From: Undibacterium sp.
GTDB lineage: Bacteria; Pseudomonadota; Gammaproteobacteria; Burkholderiales; Burkholderiaceae_D
Reading direction: 5' to 3'
Assembly (NCBI GenBank): GCA_030645915.1
Contig: JAUSNO010000021.1
Location: 1-64,000 of the forward strand
DNA: 64,000 nucleotides
The notes beneath the pieces are model-generated. The model saw only the letters and a program-made list of their open reading frames with translations, did not search any database and was not told the DNA's origin. A program made the position numbers and the translations under genes. Positions 53,493 through 62,235 of this stretch are shown here, piece after piece; position 1 is the first letter of the stretch; every line of letters begins with the position of its first letter.

Positions 53493-53714
53493 CTACACCC
53501 ATCCTTGCAGCCAGAGTGATGCATCAGTCAGTTCGCGCCAGTCGATGCGTCGTTTTTCCCTGGAATAGACGGCCTCGATTTCTACCCATTCAATCTTGCC
53601 GTCAGGCGCATCCGGCAGGATTACTTCGCTGACCAGAAAATGTTTTTGCTTGGCGACGACCTTGACTGCGGTCCATTTCGTCAGTAGCAACTTCTTGGGA
53701 TGGAGTGGATTCAT
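53493..53714 (-). CDS. Trp-rich small protein (TIGR02450 family)
   Basis: A 73-residue protein that begins MNPLHPKKLLLTKWTAVKVVAKQKHFLVSEVILP, as in the TIGR02450 family, with tryptophans at 14, 40, 56 and 68 approximately. It is a small conserved protein with no known function. It is followed at 2 bases by the SDR gene in the same direction. In many gammaproteobacteria and cyanobacteria it sits near photolyases. AAGGAAAAAACAC precedes the ATG. Confidence 0.85.
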   Translation of the reverse strand: MNPLHPKKLLLTKWTAVKVVAKQKHFLVSEVILPDAPDGKIEWVEIEAVYSREKRRIDWRELTDASLWLQGWV

Positions 53715-53763
53715 TGTGTTTTTTCCTTGATAGAACTGACTACAAATTTCAAATAGTGGCAGG

Positions 53764-53833
53764 CCCAGCACGCACTATCCATGCGCCTTAGCGGGCAGAG
53801 TGGCTGGAAACCCGCATGGAATATGCGTGGTGG
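53764..53833. repeat. Family A palindromic repeat, copy 8
   Basis: CCCAGCACGCACTATCCATGCGCC and CCGCATGGAATATGCGTGGTGG form the arms. The left part CCCA-CACGCAC matches copies 6 and 9. It sits between the Trp-rich gene and the photolyase gene. Confidence 0.75.
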
Positions 53834-53866
53834 AGGTGTTCCTTTTTAAATTTGATCGCGTAACGT

Positions 53867-55408
53867 TCATAATTCATCAATCCTGTCGCGCAATCCGGTT
53901 GCCTGCGCCTGCAAGGCCTCCACCGCTGCCGGGTCCATTTTGCGCAATTGCGGATACACCATGCCTATGCGCGGATTGCTCGACAGTGTCGCCGCGTTAC
54001 GTGCAAAAAAATCCCAGTACAGTGCATTGAACGGGCAGGCATTTTCGCCTATGCGCAGTTTTTTATCGTAGTGGCAGCCCTTGCAATAGTCGCTCATGCG
54101 GTCGATGTAGGCGGCGCTTGAGACATACGGCTTGGTCGCCAGCAAACCGCCATCGGCAAACTGGCTCATGCCTATGGTATTGGGCAGTTCCACCCACTCA
54201 AACGCGTCGATATACACGCCCAGATACCAGCGATGCACGTCGGCCGGATTGAGCCCCGCCAGCAGCGCAAAATTACCGATCACCATCAGCCGGTGAATGT
54301 GGTGCGCATGCGCGTGTTGCAGCGATTGGCCAATCGCGTTGGCCAGGCAACGCATCTTGGTATTGCCAGTCCAGAACCAGGCCGGAACCGGGCGCGTATG
54401 TCCGAACACATTCTGCTCGGCATAAGCCGGCATGTGCTGCCAGTACACGCCACGGATATACTCGCGCCAGCCGAGTATCTGGCGGATATAGCCTTCGGCC
54501 GACGTGAGCGGCACATGTCCGGCACGCCAGGCCGCTTCCACCTTGGCGACTACCTCACGTGGCCCCAGCATCTTGGTGTTTAATGCGAACGAGAGCAGCG
54601 AGTGGAACAAGCGCCAGGCCTTGCTGCTCATGGCATCCTGAAACTCGCCAAAATGCGGCAAGGCATGTTCGACAAAGGCATCCAGTTGTAGCAAGGCTTC
54701 GTCACGATGCAGCGGCCAGGCGAACGAGGCGGCATTCGGCTCGCCGAAACTTTGGATACCCGCCGCCTGGATGCTTTCCCACAGGGCAGTGTGATCGTGG
54801 CGCTGGCGAAAATCTGCCGGTTCCCAGGGAATGCCGGGCCAGGATTTTCGGTTGTCGTGATCGTAATTCCACTGGCCGCCCACCGGCTTGTTGGCATCAT
54901 CCATCAGCACCTGATGCTTGGCGCGCATGTGGCGGTAGAAATGCTCCATCAGCCATTTTTTACGTCCGGCGAATAATGCGACTGCCTCATCGTGACGGGT
55001 GTAGAAATGCTCGCTGTCGACCATGCGGCAAGCGATCTTCGACGTGCGGCAGTAGTCGGCCATTTGCTGATCGAGCCGCCATTCGTCCGGCGCCTGATAG
55101 TCAAATTCGCTGACCTGGTAATGCGCGATCAGGTCATCGAGATTGGCTGGCAACGATTGCCGGTTGGCCGGATCATCAATCGCCAGGTAATGCACGCGAT
55201 GGCCGGCTGCGGTGAGCTGGCGCGCCAGCTCGCGCATGCCGGCAAAAATCGCAATGATCTTTTGCGCGTGATGTAGTACGTAATCGGTTTCCTGGCGCAC
55301 TTCCATCATGACGTAAATCACATCGTCATGCCGGTGCGCAAACCAGCTATGCAAGGGGTTGAGCTGATCGCCCAGGATCAGGCGCAAAGTGGTGTTGGTC
55401 GTCATCAT
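53867..55408 (-). CDS. Iron-sulfur bacterial cryptochrome/photolyase (FeS-BCP)
   Basis: A 513-residue photolyase-like flavoprotein. An N-terminal alpha/beta domain ([19 protein letters not shown]) precedes an all-alpha FAD domain with [20 protein letters not shown] and [16 protein letters not shown]. Four cysteines (354, 442, 445, 458) match in spacing the [4Fe-4S] ligands of Agrobacterium PhrB as I recall them. These enzymes repair (6-4) photoproducts or act as cryptochromes, using a ribolumazine antenna. The ATG overlaps the stop of the upstream DUF2256 gene by four bases (ATGA), so they are one transcript. Confidence 0.95.
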   Translation of the reverse strand: MMTTNTTLRLILGDQLNPLHSWFAHRHDDVIYVMMEVRQETDYVLHHAQKIIAIFAGMRELARQLTAAGHRVHYLAIDDPANRQSLPANLDDLIAHYQVSEFDYQAPDEWRLDQQMADYCRTSKIACRMVDSEHFYTRHDEAVALFAGRKKWLMEHFYRHMRAKHQVLMDDANKPVGGQWNYDHDNRKSWPGIPWEPADFRQRHDHTALWESIQAAGIQSFGEPNAASFAWPLHRDEALLQLDAFVEHALPHFGEFQDAMSSKAWRLFHSLLSFALNTKMLGPREVVAKVEAAWRAGHVPLTSAEGYIRQILGWREYIRGVYWQHMPAYAEQNVFGHTRPVPAWFWTGNTKMRCLANAIGQSLQHAHAHHIHRLMVIGNFALLAGLNPADVHRWYLGVYIDAFEWVELPNTIGMSQFADGGLLATKPYVSSAAYIDRMSDYCKGCHYDKKLRIGENACPFNALYWDFFARNAATLSSNPRIGMVYPQLRKMDPAAVEALQAQATGLRDRIDEL

Positions 55409-55572
55409 ATTTTCTGGCTATTCGATTTTTGCCGGTGTCGGTTATTGCTGCAGCGTTCGGAACAGTATTTCACTTCATCCCAGACTTTTTCCCATTTTTT
55501 GCGCCAGATGAAGGGCAGCCCGCAAGTGAGACAGAGTTTGTTCGGAAGGTCGGATTTTTTGCGCATTTTCAT
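55405..55572 (-). CDS. DUF2256 zinc-ribbon-like small protein
   Basis: A 55-residue protein, shorter than common calling limits, starting [20 protein letters not shown]. The four cysteines CLTC and CSERC form a probable zinc site, with [16 protein letters not shown] between them. DUF2256 proteins are strongly linked to photolyase and cryptochrome genes. Here it overlaps the photolyase start. A second ATG two codons later is possible. The role is unknown. Confidence 0.9.
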   Translation of the reverse strand: MKMRKKSDLPNKLCLTCGLPFIWRKKWEKVWDEVKYCSERCSNNRHRQKSNSQKI

Positions 55573-55790
55573 TTAAAAATCTCCACTTCGCTCAGCTTGG
55601 CGTTTGCCTGTCAGGTTCGGTGTTTTACCACGTTTTTGTCTAAGTGTTTTTCAGCCGTTGCGAACGGGCGATTTACCGCTGGCGGTAGCCGGTTGCCATT
55701 CTATGCCTGTCCAGTTATAGTCAAAACGAAGTCGACAAATATCCCATCCGCTTATCCCACCCGCTTAATTTCGAAGAAAGAGAGAACGCT

Positions 55791-56435
55791 ATGCAACAGA
55801 TCCTCGTTTATGGTGACTCGCTGTCATGGGGAATTGTTCCTGGCACGCGCCAGCGTCTGGCCTTTGATGCGCGCTGGCCAGGTGTGATGGAGATCAGCTT
55901 GGAAAGCAAGGGACAAGCCGTGCGCGTGATTGAAGATTGCCTGAACGGCCGTCGCACGGTGTGGGACGATCCCTACAAAGCAGGGCGCAATGGCATCGAG
56001 GGTTTGGCGCAGCGCATGGAAATCCACGCGCCGCTTGCATTGGTGATCGTGCTGCTTGGCACCAATGATTTTCAGTCCATGCACCAATTCAACGCCTGGC
56101 ATTCGGCACAGGGCATCGCCGCATTGGTCAATGCCATACGGCAGGCGCCGATAGAGCCGGGCATGCCGCTGCCGGCCATCCTGATCGTGGCGCCGCCGCC
56201 GCTGGATGTTCCCAAAGGGCCGCTGGCACCCAAGTTTGAAGGCGGGCAGGAGAAATCCATCGGCCTTGCGGCAGCATACGAGGACATGGCGGCAAGCTTG
56301 GGATGTCATTTTTTTGACGCTGGCAGCGTGACGCTGTCCAGTCGCGTCGACGGCATTCATCTGGATGCAGGGCAGCATCAGATTTTGGGCCAGGCCATGA
56401 GCTTTTTTGTTGCTGCGCTGTTGCGCGCCAATTGA
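55791..56435 (+). CDS. SGNH/GDSL esterase-like hydrolase
   Basis: A 214-residue SGNH hydrolase of the arylesterase type. The nucleophile is Ser10 in VYGDSLSWG, block III reads VLLGTNDF with Asn92, and the Asp/His pair is in DGIHLDAGQH (Asp187, His190). No signal peptide, so it is cytoplasmic. Ester or peptidyl substrate unknown. It overlaps the next gene by one base (TGATG). Confidence 0.93.
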   Translation: MQQILVYGDSLSWGIVPGTRQRLAFDARWPGVMEISLESKGQAVRVIEDCLNGRRTVWDDPYKAGRNGIEGLAQRMEIHAPLALVIVLLGTNDFQSMHQFNAWHSAQGIAALVNAIRQAPIEPGMPLPAILIVAPPPLDVPKGPLAPKFEGGQEKSIGLAAAYEDMAASLGCHFFDAGSVTLSSRVDGIHLDAGQHQILGQAMSFFVAALLRAN

Positions 56436-56758
56436 TGTCGACTGTCTCACTTTATCTGCCGCCGCATATTCTTGGCTGGGTCGGCGTCTGGTATTTGCTG
56501 GCCAGCCTGGTTTGCTTCGCCATTTATGCAATAGATAAATTGGCGGCCATCGCCGGTCGCAGGCGAGTGTCAGAACGGGCGTTGATCACGTGGGGCTTGC
56601 TCGGCGGCTGGCCCGGTGCGATTGTGGCGCAGCGCCTGTTGCGCCATAAAACAAGCAAGACCCGTTTTCTCTTGGTGTTTTGGCTGAGTGTGGTTCTGAA
56701 TATTCTTGTTCTGTTGTTGTCTTATTTTGTCGCCACCTCATTTTTAGCCTCAAATTAG
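56435..56758 (+). CDS. DUF1294 small membrane protein
   Basis: A 107-residue membrane protein. VWYLLASLVCFAIYAIDKLAAIAGRRRVSERALITWGLLGGWPGAIVAQRLLRHKTSKTRFLLVFW is the DUF1294 pattern. Two to three helices and a short cytoplasmic loop. Unknown role. The ATG overlaps the SGNH stop. Confidence 0.9.
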   Translation: MSTVSLYLPPHILGWVGVWYLLASLVCFAIYAIDKLAAIAGRRRVSERALITWGLLGGWPGAIVAQRLLRHKTSKTRFLLVFWLSVVLNILVLLLSYFVATSFLASN

Positions 56759-56828
56759 TCAGGCAGGGGATGCAGCTGGCCTTGAACCGAGATTTGAAAT
56801 GTTATTGCGACTATCAAAATGAACCAGG

Positions 56829-56899
56829 CCCAGCACGCAATACCGGTGCGGCCTGCAGGCCAGATGCTGCCAGCAGGCGCATGGGGCGTGCGTGCTGGC
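56829..56899. repeat. Family A palindromic repeat, copy 9
   Basis: CCCAGCACGCAATACCGG with GGCGTGCGTGCTGG at the end; the CGCATGG core is near the right end. Just upstream lies TTGAACCGAGATTT, which resembles the end of the 176-bp palindrome at 21321. Confidence 0.65.
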
Positions 56900-56938
56900 A
56901 GGGGCGTATTTTCAAAAAATACCGGGGGGCAGAAAGGT

Positions 56939-57577
56939 TTAATGTTTTTTGCGTAGCGATGTCATCATCAGCACTGCCATGCCGGCCAGCAAGAGCAAAT
57001 AGCTTGCAGGTTCCGGCACCGCCACGCTGGCAGCGTGGACGCTTAAACTTGGTCCCCAGACGGCTTCTTCCATATCGCGCCCGGTCTCGGCATTGATATC
57101 GAATTGAGCCGCCAGGCCATTCGCTTCAGAATAGGAGTAGCCGCTATAAGTGAGCAGGGGGTTGACGATGAAATTGTTGACGCCCCAGGTAAAGTTGTCG
57201 CCGGTGCTGTTGCCGATAATGCGGTACATTTCGCCCGCATTTAGCCTGATTGATGCGATGTTGCTGTAGCGGAAATTGCCAAGCAAGGTGTCGCTGAGGC
57301 TGACGATGGTTTCAGCCAGTTTTGTCCCGTCCATCTTGAACAAGGCAACGCTATGTGACGAAGTGGAAGGCCCGTCGTCATAATAGGCCAGGGCATCGAC
57401 GTCCAGATCCTGATTGGCGAAAAAACTAATGCCAAAATTGTAATCGACGCCAAAGTTGGCACTGAAACCAGGCGCATCAAATTCAAAGGCAGGATCGATG
57501 CTTGTTGCACTGGCACACATCGCCAATGACATGCCGGTAGCCAGAATCAATGAGCGCAAGAGTGTTGAGATTTTCAT
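56939..57577 (-). CDS. PEP-CTERM sorting protein
   Basis: A 212-residue exported protein: signal peptide (SLILATGMSLAMCASA), a beta-rich domain, and the C-terminal PEP-CTERM sorting tail VPEPASYLLLLAGMAVLMMTSLRKKH. PEP-CTERM proteins are processed by exosortase and linked to exopolysaccharide; no exosortase gene is in the window. The domain probably is a lectin- or carbohydrate-type fold, but that is a guess. Confidence 0.9.
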   Translation of the reverse strand: MKISTLLRSLILATGMSLAMCASATSIDPAFEFDAPGFSANFGVDYNFGISFFANQDLDVDALAYYDDGPSTSSHSVALFKMDGTKLAETIVSLSDTLLGNFRYSNIASIRLNAGEMYRIIGNSTGDNFTWGVNNFIVNPLLTYSGYSYSEANGLAAQFDINAETGRDMEEAVWGPSLSVHAASVAVPEPASYLLLLAGMAVLMMTSLRKKH

Positions 57578-57646
57578 TTTTCTTCTTTCTTAAATGAGGG
57601 TCGAGGCTCGCGCCTGGCGCGAGCCGTGTTGATTAAATATGCTTAA

Positions 57647-60337
57647 TTAACGTGTACCCAGTCCGCCAAAAGTATCGACGGCATATCCATCCCATTCTGC
57701 CGCCGGGTTCCAGACCGCCGGTGCGCCAGGTGGAATGCTGCCCTGCGTAATACTGGCTTTGCGACGTATTGTGCTATTGAGTGTCGTCACGGTGCCATCA
57801 GTCCAGGCTGTACCAGGATTAAAGCCAACCTGGCCAATGGCATCGATGACATTGCCGTTTTTCTCTAGCGTAATGGCATCGTTGCCGTTAAAGTTGGTCA
57901 CACTGCTCACCAGCTTGATACCAGTGACGATTGCTGCAGGGGTGAGGCTGGCGTGGACTAAGGTCAATGTGCTGCCGGCGGCAATGCTGCCGGATAGGTT
58001 TTGCGTGCTGGTGGCGACGGTTGCGCCGTTGGCGTATAGCTTGACGCGATACACACTGAGATCAATCGAGGCGTTGCTGGGGTTGTAGATTTCCAGCGCC
58101 TTGTTGTTGCTGGTGCCCTCGACGTATTCACTGAAGAACAACTCAGTGCCTGCGCCCGATCCAGGTGCACTGGCGACAATGATGCTGCCGGTCAGCTGCA
58201 CGCTGATTCCCTGTGCATCGGTGGCCAGCAAGCTGATCGTGTATGACCCTGCGCTGGCATAAACTTTTGATGCGCTGGTGGTATTCAATGCCAGGGCTTG
58301 TGGTGCGCTGCCATCGCCCCAATCAACGGTCAACGCTGCAGAACCGCTGGCGTTGGCGACGCTCGTTACTATGCCGGTGATGCTGACGCTGTCCCCGGCT
58401 TGCGCACTTGTCGGGAAATTTGCATTCAAGGTAGGCAACACGGTCACTGGGTCGGGATTCAAGTTCAGACCCAGCAGCACCGGATCGTGATCTGATGAGC
58501 GATATGGCGTTACGTCATAACGATCATTGGTTTTGAATTCGGTGTTGTAATCGAGTACCTCCGGTTCATCGGCATTGATGTGCCACACCGTGACGCTGCT
58601 TACCTGCGATTTCAAATTATTGCTGGCGAAGGCATGGTCAAGGGCACCGGTTTCCCCATCAAATACATACGAATAACGCTCGTTTGCCGGCAGGCGACGT
58701 AAAAGGCTTTCAAAATTACCTGCCTCAAGAACGGCGAGCGGGTCTTCATTTAAATAAGAGTTGAAATCGCCGACCATCAACACATCTGGCTCGCCGGAGT
58801 TGGCGACCAGGCCTGCCACCCAGTTTTTCAGGGTAGTGGCCTGAGTCACGCGTGCGATGTTCCAGCAGCCTTGTCCTAAATCACGATTCACATTGCTGGC
58901 GCCACTTGGGCATGAGCCTTTGCTTTTTAGATGATTGACCACAAACCAGAAGCTGCCATTATTGCCTGTCGCCGCAAAGCGCTGTGCAACCGGCGGACGC
59001 ATGCCGCCATCAACGACAAAGCCGGCATCGTTGGGAACGACAGCAGTGCCAATTGGCTTTAGCTTATTGGCCTTGTAAATAATCGCCACCTTAATCTCGT
59101 CAGTCCCTGGCTTGCCGCTGTTGATGTAGCTATACGTGTTAGCACCCATTTTGGCATTGACCGCCGCGACTAAGTCACCAATGGTCGTGCTGGCATTGTT
59201 TTCTATTTCCATCAAGCCCAGCACGTCTGCATTCAAGCCTGCGATGGTGCTGACCAGTTTGTCTTTCTGGCGGGTAAATTCCAATGCCGAGTTGGCACCG
59301 CGCTGATTGAGCGTGGTGAAATAATTGAGTACGTTCAAACTGCCAGCCGTGAGCGTGCCGGTGGGCGCTGCCGGTGCACTCGGGCGCGGATTGCCTGGGG
59401 TGAAAGTCGCTTGCTGAGTCGGCTGGATACGGTAGGCGCCAAAGGACCAGGTCAGGATGCCCTGTACGTTTTGTACGGTATCTCCAGCACGACGCGTGCC
59501 GGTCTTGTCGCTGGCTGATAAGTACGGGGTAGGGTTGGGGTTGGAAGGCGAGATACCATCATCAAGCACGATTTTTGAACGCGCATTGAGGTCTGCGTTT
59601 GCAATGGCGTCTGTGCTGGTCGGATGGTTGTAGGGCTGGTAGAGCCGTTGCGGCGCCAGAATCATCTCGCCGTATTGCCCCAGACTATGCACATCGTTGA
59701 CAGTCAGTGTCTGGGTAAATTTGACCAGCATGCCTTCATACGCTTCCAGGGCACCGACGCTGACTAGCGGAAGTGAGATAACCAGGGGTTTAATCGTAAT
59801 GCCGGTGCCGCAGACAGAGACCTGGCTTAATTGACTGATTTGCGTGAGCGTGCCGACATCGGTTGCAGCAGATTTGTATTCCTCTACCGTACCACTCACC
59901 TGCACATAATCACCGGCCTTGACTGGCGTGGCATTGACAGGCGCATAGACAAAAATACCTTCGGAAGTTTGTGCGTCCTTGTCGGTGATGACCTGCTGAA
60001 TGAAAAATCCCTTTAACTGATTTGATGCCTGAAAATCGCCCGTCACGACACCGCGCACACTCACCAGTTGTCCAAGCAAAGGGCTGGTTTCGGATGTTCC
60101 TTGAACTGCATTGATCGCCAGCAAGGTATTTGGTGCAGCGGGGCAGGCTGGCAGAGTAGTCGGGCTGCCGAGCGCCAGCATCAGTTTTTCTGCTTGCGTA
60201 CCGCTAGTGAGGTTTTCTTGTGTGGTGCCGCCGCAGCCGGTAAGTGAGGCTGCGATACTTGCCGCGACACATAAACCTGATATTCTTGACCATTTCTTCA
60301 GGCTGTTCAGCCCGATTCTCTCTACATAACGCCCCAT
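57647..60337 (-). CDS. ExeM/NucH-family extracellular endonuclease
   Basis: An 896-residue secreted nuclease. A lipobox SLTGC with Cys35 near the N-terminus suggests a lipoprotein, but some relatives are released. Residues 60-320 hold an OB-fold-type region. Residues 330-625 form an endonuclease/exonuclease/phosphatase domain (LMEIENN, GDFNSYL and SSDHDPV). Residues 640-715 are PKD-like (VDWGDGSAP) and 730-865 a lamin-tail domain (FFSEYVEGTSNNKALEIYNPS). The enzyme probably degrades extracellular DNA. GGGGAATAAT precedes the ATG. Confidence 0.93.
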   Translation of the reverse strand: MGRYVERIGLNSLKKWSRISGLCVAASIAASLTGCGGTTQENLTSGTQAEKLMLALGSPTTLPACPAAPNTLLAINAVQGTSETSPLLGQLVSVRGVVTGDFQASNQLKGFFIQQVITDKDAQTSEGIFVYAPVNATPVKAGDYVQVSGTVEEYKSAATDVGTLTQISQLSQVSVCGTGITIKPLVISLPLVSVGALEAYEGMLVKFTQTLTVNDVHSLGQYGEMILAPQRLYQPYNHPTSTDAIANADLNARSKIVLDDGISPSNPNPTPYLSASDKTGTRRAGDTVQNVQGILTWSFGAYRIQPTQQATFTPGNPRPSAPAAPTGTLTAGSLNVLNYFTTLNQRGANSALEFTRQKDKLVSTIAGLNADVLGLMEIENNASTTIGDLVAAVNAKMGANTYSYINSGKPGTDEIKVAIIYKANKLKPIGTAVVPNDAGFVVDGGMRPPVAQRFAATGNNGSFWFVVNHLKSKGSCPSGASNVNRDLGQGCWNIARVTQATTLKNWVAGLVANSGEPDVLMVGDFNSYLNEDPLAVLEAGNFESLLRRLPANERYSYVFDGETGALDHAFASNNLKSQVSSVTVWHINADEPEVLDYNTEFKTNDRYDVTPYRSSDHDPVLLGLNLNPDPVTVLPTLNANFPTSAQAGDSVSITGIVTSVANASGSAALTVDWGDGSAPQALALNTTSASKVYASAGSYTISLLATDAQGISVQLTGSIIVASAPGSGAGTELFFSEYVEGTSNNKALEIYNPSNASIDLSVYRVKLYANGATVATSTQNLSGSIAAGSTLTLVHASLTPAAIVTGIKLVSSVTNFNGNDAITLEKNGNVIDAIGQVGFNPGTAWTDGTVTTLNSTIRRKASITQGSIPPGAPAVWNPAAEWDGYAVDTFGGLGTR

Positions 60338-60426
60338 ATTATTCCCCAATTTAATGAATGAAAAAAATGCATTTTATGTTTAACAAATGACAATGACATG
60401 ACATATTGTTGGATTTTTTGAAATAA

Positions 60427-60454
60427 AGCAAACGTTTGCGCAATGCTTTGCGCA
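60427..60454. promoter_or_regulatory. LacI/PurR-like operator with overlapping palindrome
   Basis: GCAAACGTTTGC (60428-60439) is a perfect 12-base palindrome and AAGCAAACGTTTGCGC agrees with the E. coli PurR consensus except at the last base. A second palindrome TGCGCAA/TTGCGCA overlaps it. The site lies about 90 bases upstream of the nuclease start. A LacI-family regulator is a reasonable guess; none is in the window. Confidence 0.45.
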
Positions 60455-60747
60455 GATTTCTTTAGAGCATTAAAATAGGGTGAAATTGGTGATTTTTGTT
60501 AGTTGAGAACGGGTTAGGCGTCGCGGACCTGCAATCAGAGTAGGCGCAGACGATGCAGGAAACAGAGCGGAGGGATGTGAAGTGATGCGATGACGTGCTG
60601 TCACGCCAATGTCCGGCATACTTGGACTACCCCTATTGCGCTGAATCGGCTGCTACTGAGGCATTGGACTTTACTAAATGGTAAAAAGCGCTATAGTAAG
60701 CAGGTAACATTGCTTCTGTTGCATCAAAGTTTTATCTGCGATGTGTT

Positions 60748-60776
60748 TTGGAATCAAGTCTTCTATAAGATATAAT
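60748..60776 (+). promoter_or_regulatory. Sigma-70 promoter of the DUF3579 gene
   Basis: TTGGAA (-35) and TATAAT (-10) are exactly 17 bases apart. The -10 lies about 93 bases before the start codon. Confidence 0.6.
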
Positions 60777-60794
60777 ACCTAAGTTGTTTGAAAG

Positions 60795-60832
60795 CTTGGT
60801 GCCAGGGTTACCGCCCGGTGAACTTTACCAAG
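60795..60832 (+). promoter_or_regulatory. Structured leader hairpin of the DUF3579 mRNA
   Basis: CTTGGT and ACCAAG close a stem that encloses CCAGGG/CCCGG with a bulged A. A T-run (TTTTTT) follows nine bases later. It could be an attenuator or protein-binding hairpin within the predicted leader of about 85 bases. Confidence 0.4.
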
Positions 60833-60868
60833 TGATAGTCTTTTTTAGCGTCAGGGCAAGCCGATCAC

Positions 60869-61222
60869 ATGGCCGATTCCATTAAAAACAATTCGACACC
60901 AAAACGTGAATTTTTCATCCATGGTCTGACCAGTGATGGAAAACAGTTTCGACCCAGCGATTGGGCTGAACGCCTTTGCGGTGCAATGTCTTGCTTCCGC
61001 CCGGACGCCGGCAGAAATGCGCATCTGGTGTATTCGCCCTATGTACGCCCGGCGTTGCTCAATGGGGTGCGTTCGGTAGTGGTCAACGAAGCCTTGCGAG
61101 AGATCGAGCCCCTGGCTTATCACTTTGTGCTCAGTTTTGCCAAAGACAATGATTTGCAAATCATTGACGCGTGTTTGCTGCCAGATCCGCCTGCTGCCAG
61201 CCAAAGCCAATCCGGTAAATAA
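60869..61222 (+). CDS. DUF3579 family protein
   Basis: A 117-residue protein specific to betaproteobacteria (DUF3579): FFIHGLTSDGKQFRPSDWAERLCGAMSCFRPDAGRNAHLVYSPYVRPALLNGVRSVVVNEALREIEPLAYHFVLSFAKDNDLQI. No signal peptide or membrane helix. Function unknown. It converges with the LysR gene, six bases away. Confidence 0.92.
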   Translation: MADSIKNNSTPKREFFIHGLTSDGKQFRPSDWAERLCGAMSCFRPDAGRNAHLVYSPYVRPALLNGVRSVVVNEALREIEPLAYHFVLSFAKDNDLQIIDACLLPDPPAASQSQSGK

Positions 61223-61227
61223 CGCCC

Positions 61228-62142
61228 TTATTGCTTGACTAAAAACGCTTGCGTGACTTGTTCACGCAGCCAGCGGTTGGCCGGATCATTTTCTACATTC
61301 TGGTGCCAGTACAAATACACATCCCACGACGGCATAGGCAAAGGTAGCGCCAGTATCTGATTCTGAAACTGTTCATTCGCAATGCGTGCATAGCGCTCGG
61401 GCATGGTTAGCAGCAAATCAGTCTGACTGACCACGCGGCAGGCCGCAAAATAGTGCTGGCAGCGCAGCCGGACGTGGCGTTGCAGGCCCAGACGACTCAG
61501 TTCAAAATCTTCCAGTCCCATGCCCTTGCGTCTTGAGCTCGCCAGGACATGCTCTGCTTTCAAATAGGTATCGAGATCCAGCATTTTTTCATTTGTGATG
61601 ACGGGGTGCCCTTTGCGGGCGATCACCACCGTCGTGTCCTGGACGACTTTCAGACGCTCAATTTCATTCGGTAATGGCAATAACATATCTATCGCCAGAT
61701 CGATGGTGCCTGCAGCCAATTCGCTGACCAGCTCTCTTCTCTCTACCTGTATCGCCGCCAGACTGATGCGTGGCGCCTGGTATGTGATGCTTTTCAGCAG
61801 CGGCGGCAGCACCGTCGATTCCAGTACATCACGCAGGGCCAGATTAAATTGCTTGCTGGCCTGAGTGGGGTCAAACTTGCCGGCGTCGGCCAACGTCACT
61901 TCCAGACCGCGCAGAGCGGCACGCACCGGTTCAATGATGCTGCGCGCCAAAGGTGTAGAGACCATGGCATGACCCTGGCGCACGAATAGAGGATCATCAA
62001 AGATCAGGCGCAGGCGGGCCAGCGCATGACTGATGGCAGGTTGTGTCAGATGCAGTTGCTGACTGGCACGGGTTACGCTGCCCTCGGTATAGATGGCGTC
62101 AAACACCGTAAAAAGATTTAAGTCGACTTGAGATATATGCAT
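61228..62142 (-). CDS. LysR-type transcriptional regulator
   Basis: A 304-residue LysR regulator. The N-terminal HTH reads LNLFTVFDAIYTEGSVTRASQQLHLTQPAISHALARLRLIFDDPLFVRQGHAM, followed by the two-lobed effector domain. Typically it would control the divergently transcribed histidine phosphatase and the acyl-CoA dehydrogenase beyond, sharing a 93-base AT-rich intergenic region. The effector is unknown. Confidence 0.95.
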   Translation of the reverse strand: MHISQVDLNLFTVFDAIYTEGSVTRASQQLHLTQPAISHALARLRLIFDDPLFVRQGHAMVSTPLARSIIEPVRAALRGLEVTLADAGKFDPTQASKQFNLALRDVLESTVLPPLLKSITYQAPRISLAAIQVERRELVSELAAGTIDLAIDMLLPLPNEIERLKVVQDTTVVIARKGHPVITNEKMLDLDTYLKAEHVLASSRRKGMGLEDFELSRLGLQRHVRLRCQHYFAACRVVSQTDLLLTMPERYARIANEQFQNQILALPLPMPSWDVYLYWHQNVENDPANRWLREQVTQAFLVKQ

Positions 62143-62235
62143 GAAATTAATTAAGATTGATAATAACTATTCATTTGATCAATTATAGCCTGGGCCTTAC
62201 ACTGGCTTCATCAAGTTTTTTCAAAGGCAGAAACA

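Larger units (their letters stand above)
60338..60868. other. Large intergenic gap with LacI-type operator and DUF3579 promoter
   Basis: A 531-base gap between the divergent nuclease and DUF3579 genes. It holds overlapping palindromes at 60427-60454, a sigma-70 promoter at 60748-60776 and a leader hairpin at 60795-60832, each listed separately. The middle (60460-60740) is without gene evidence; a 61-codon frame there has no support. Confidence 0.6.

Noticed and set aside
3755-56899. CRISPR array
   Set aside because: The repeats are scattered palindromes, not regular direct repeats with spacers, and no cas genes are present.
60590-60775. A 61-codon plus-strand frame in the nuclease-DUF3579 gap
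   Set aside because: It runs into the -10 element of the promoter and shows no ribosome site or known domain.
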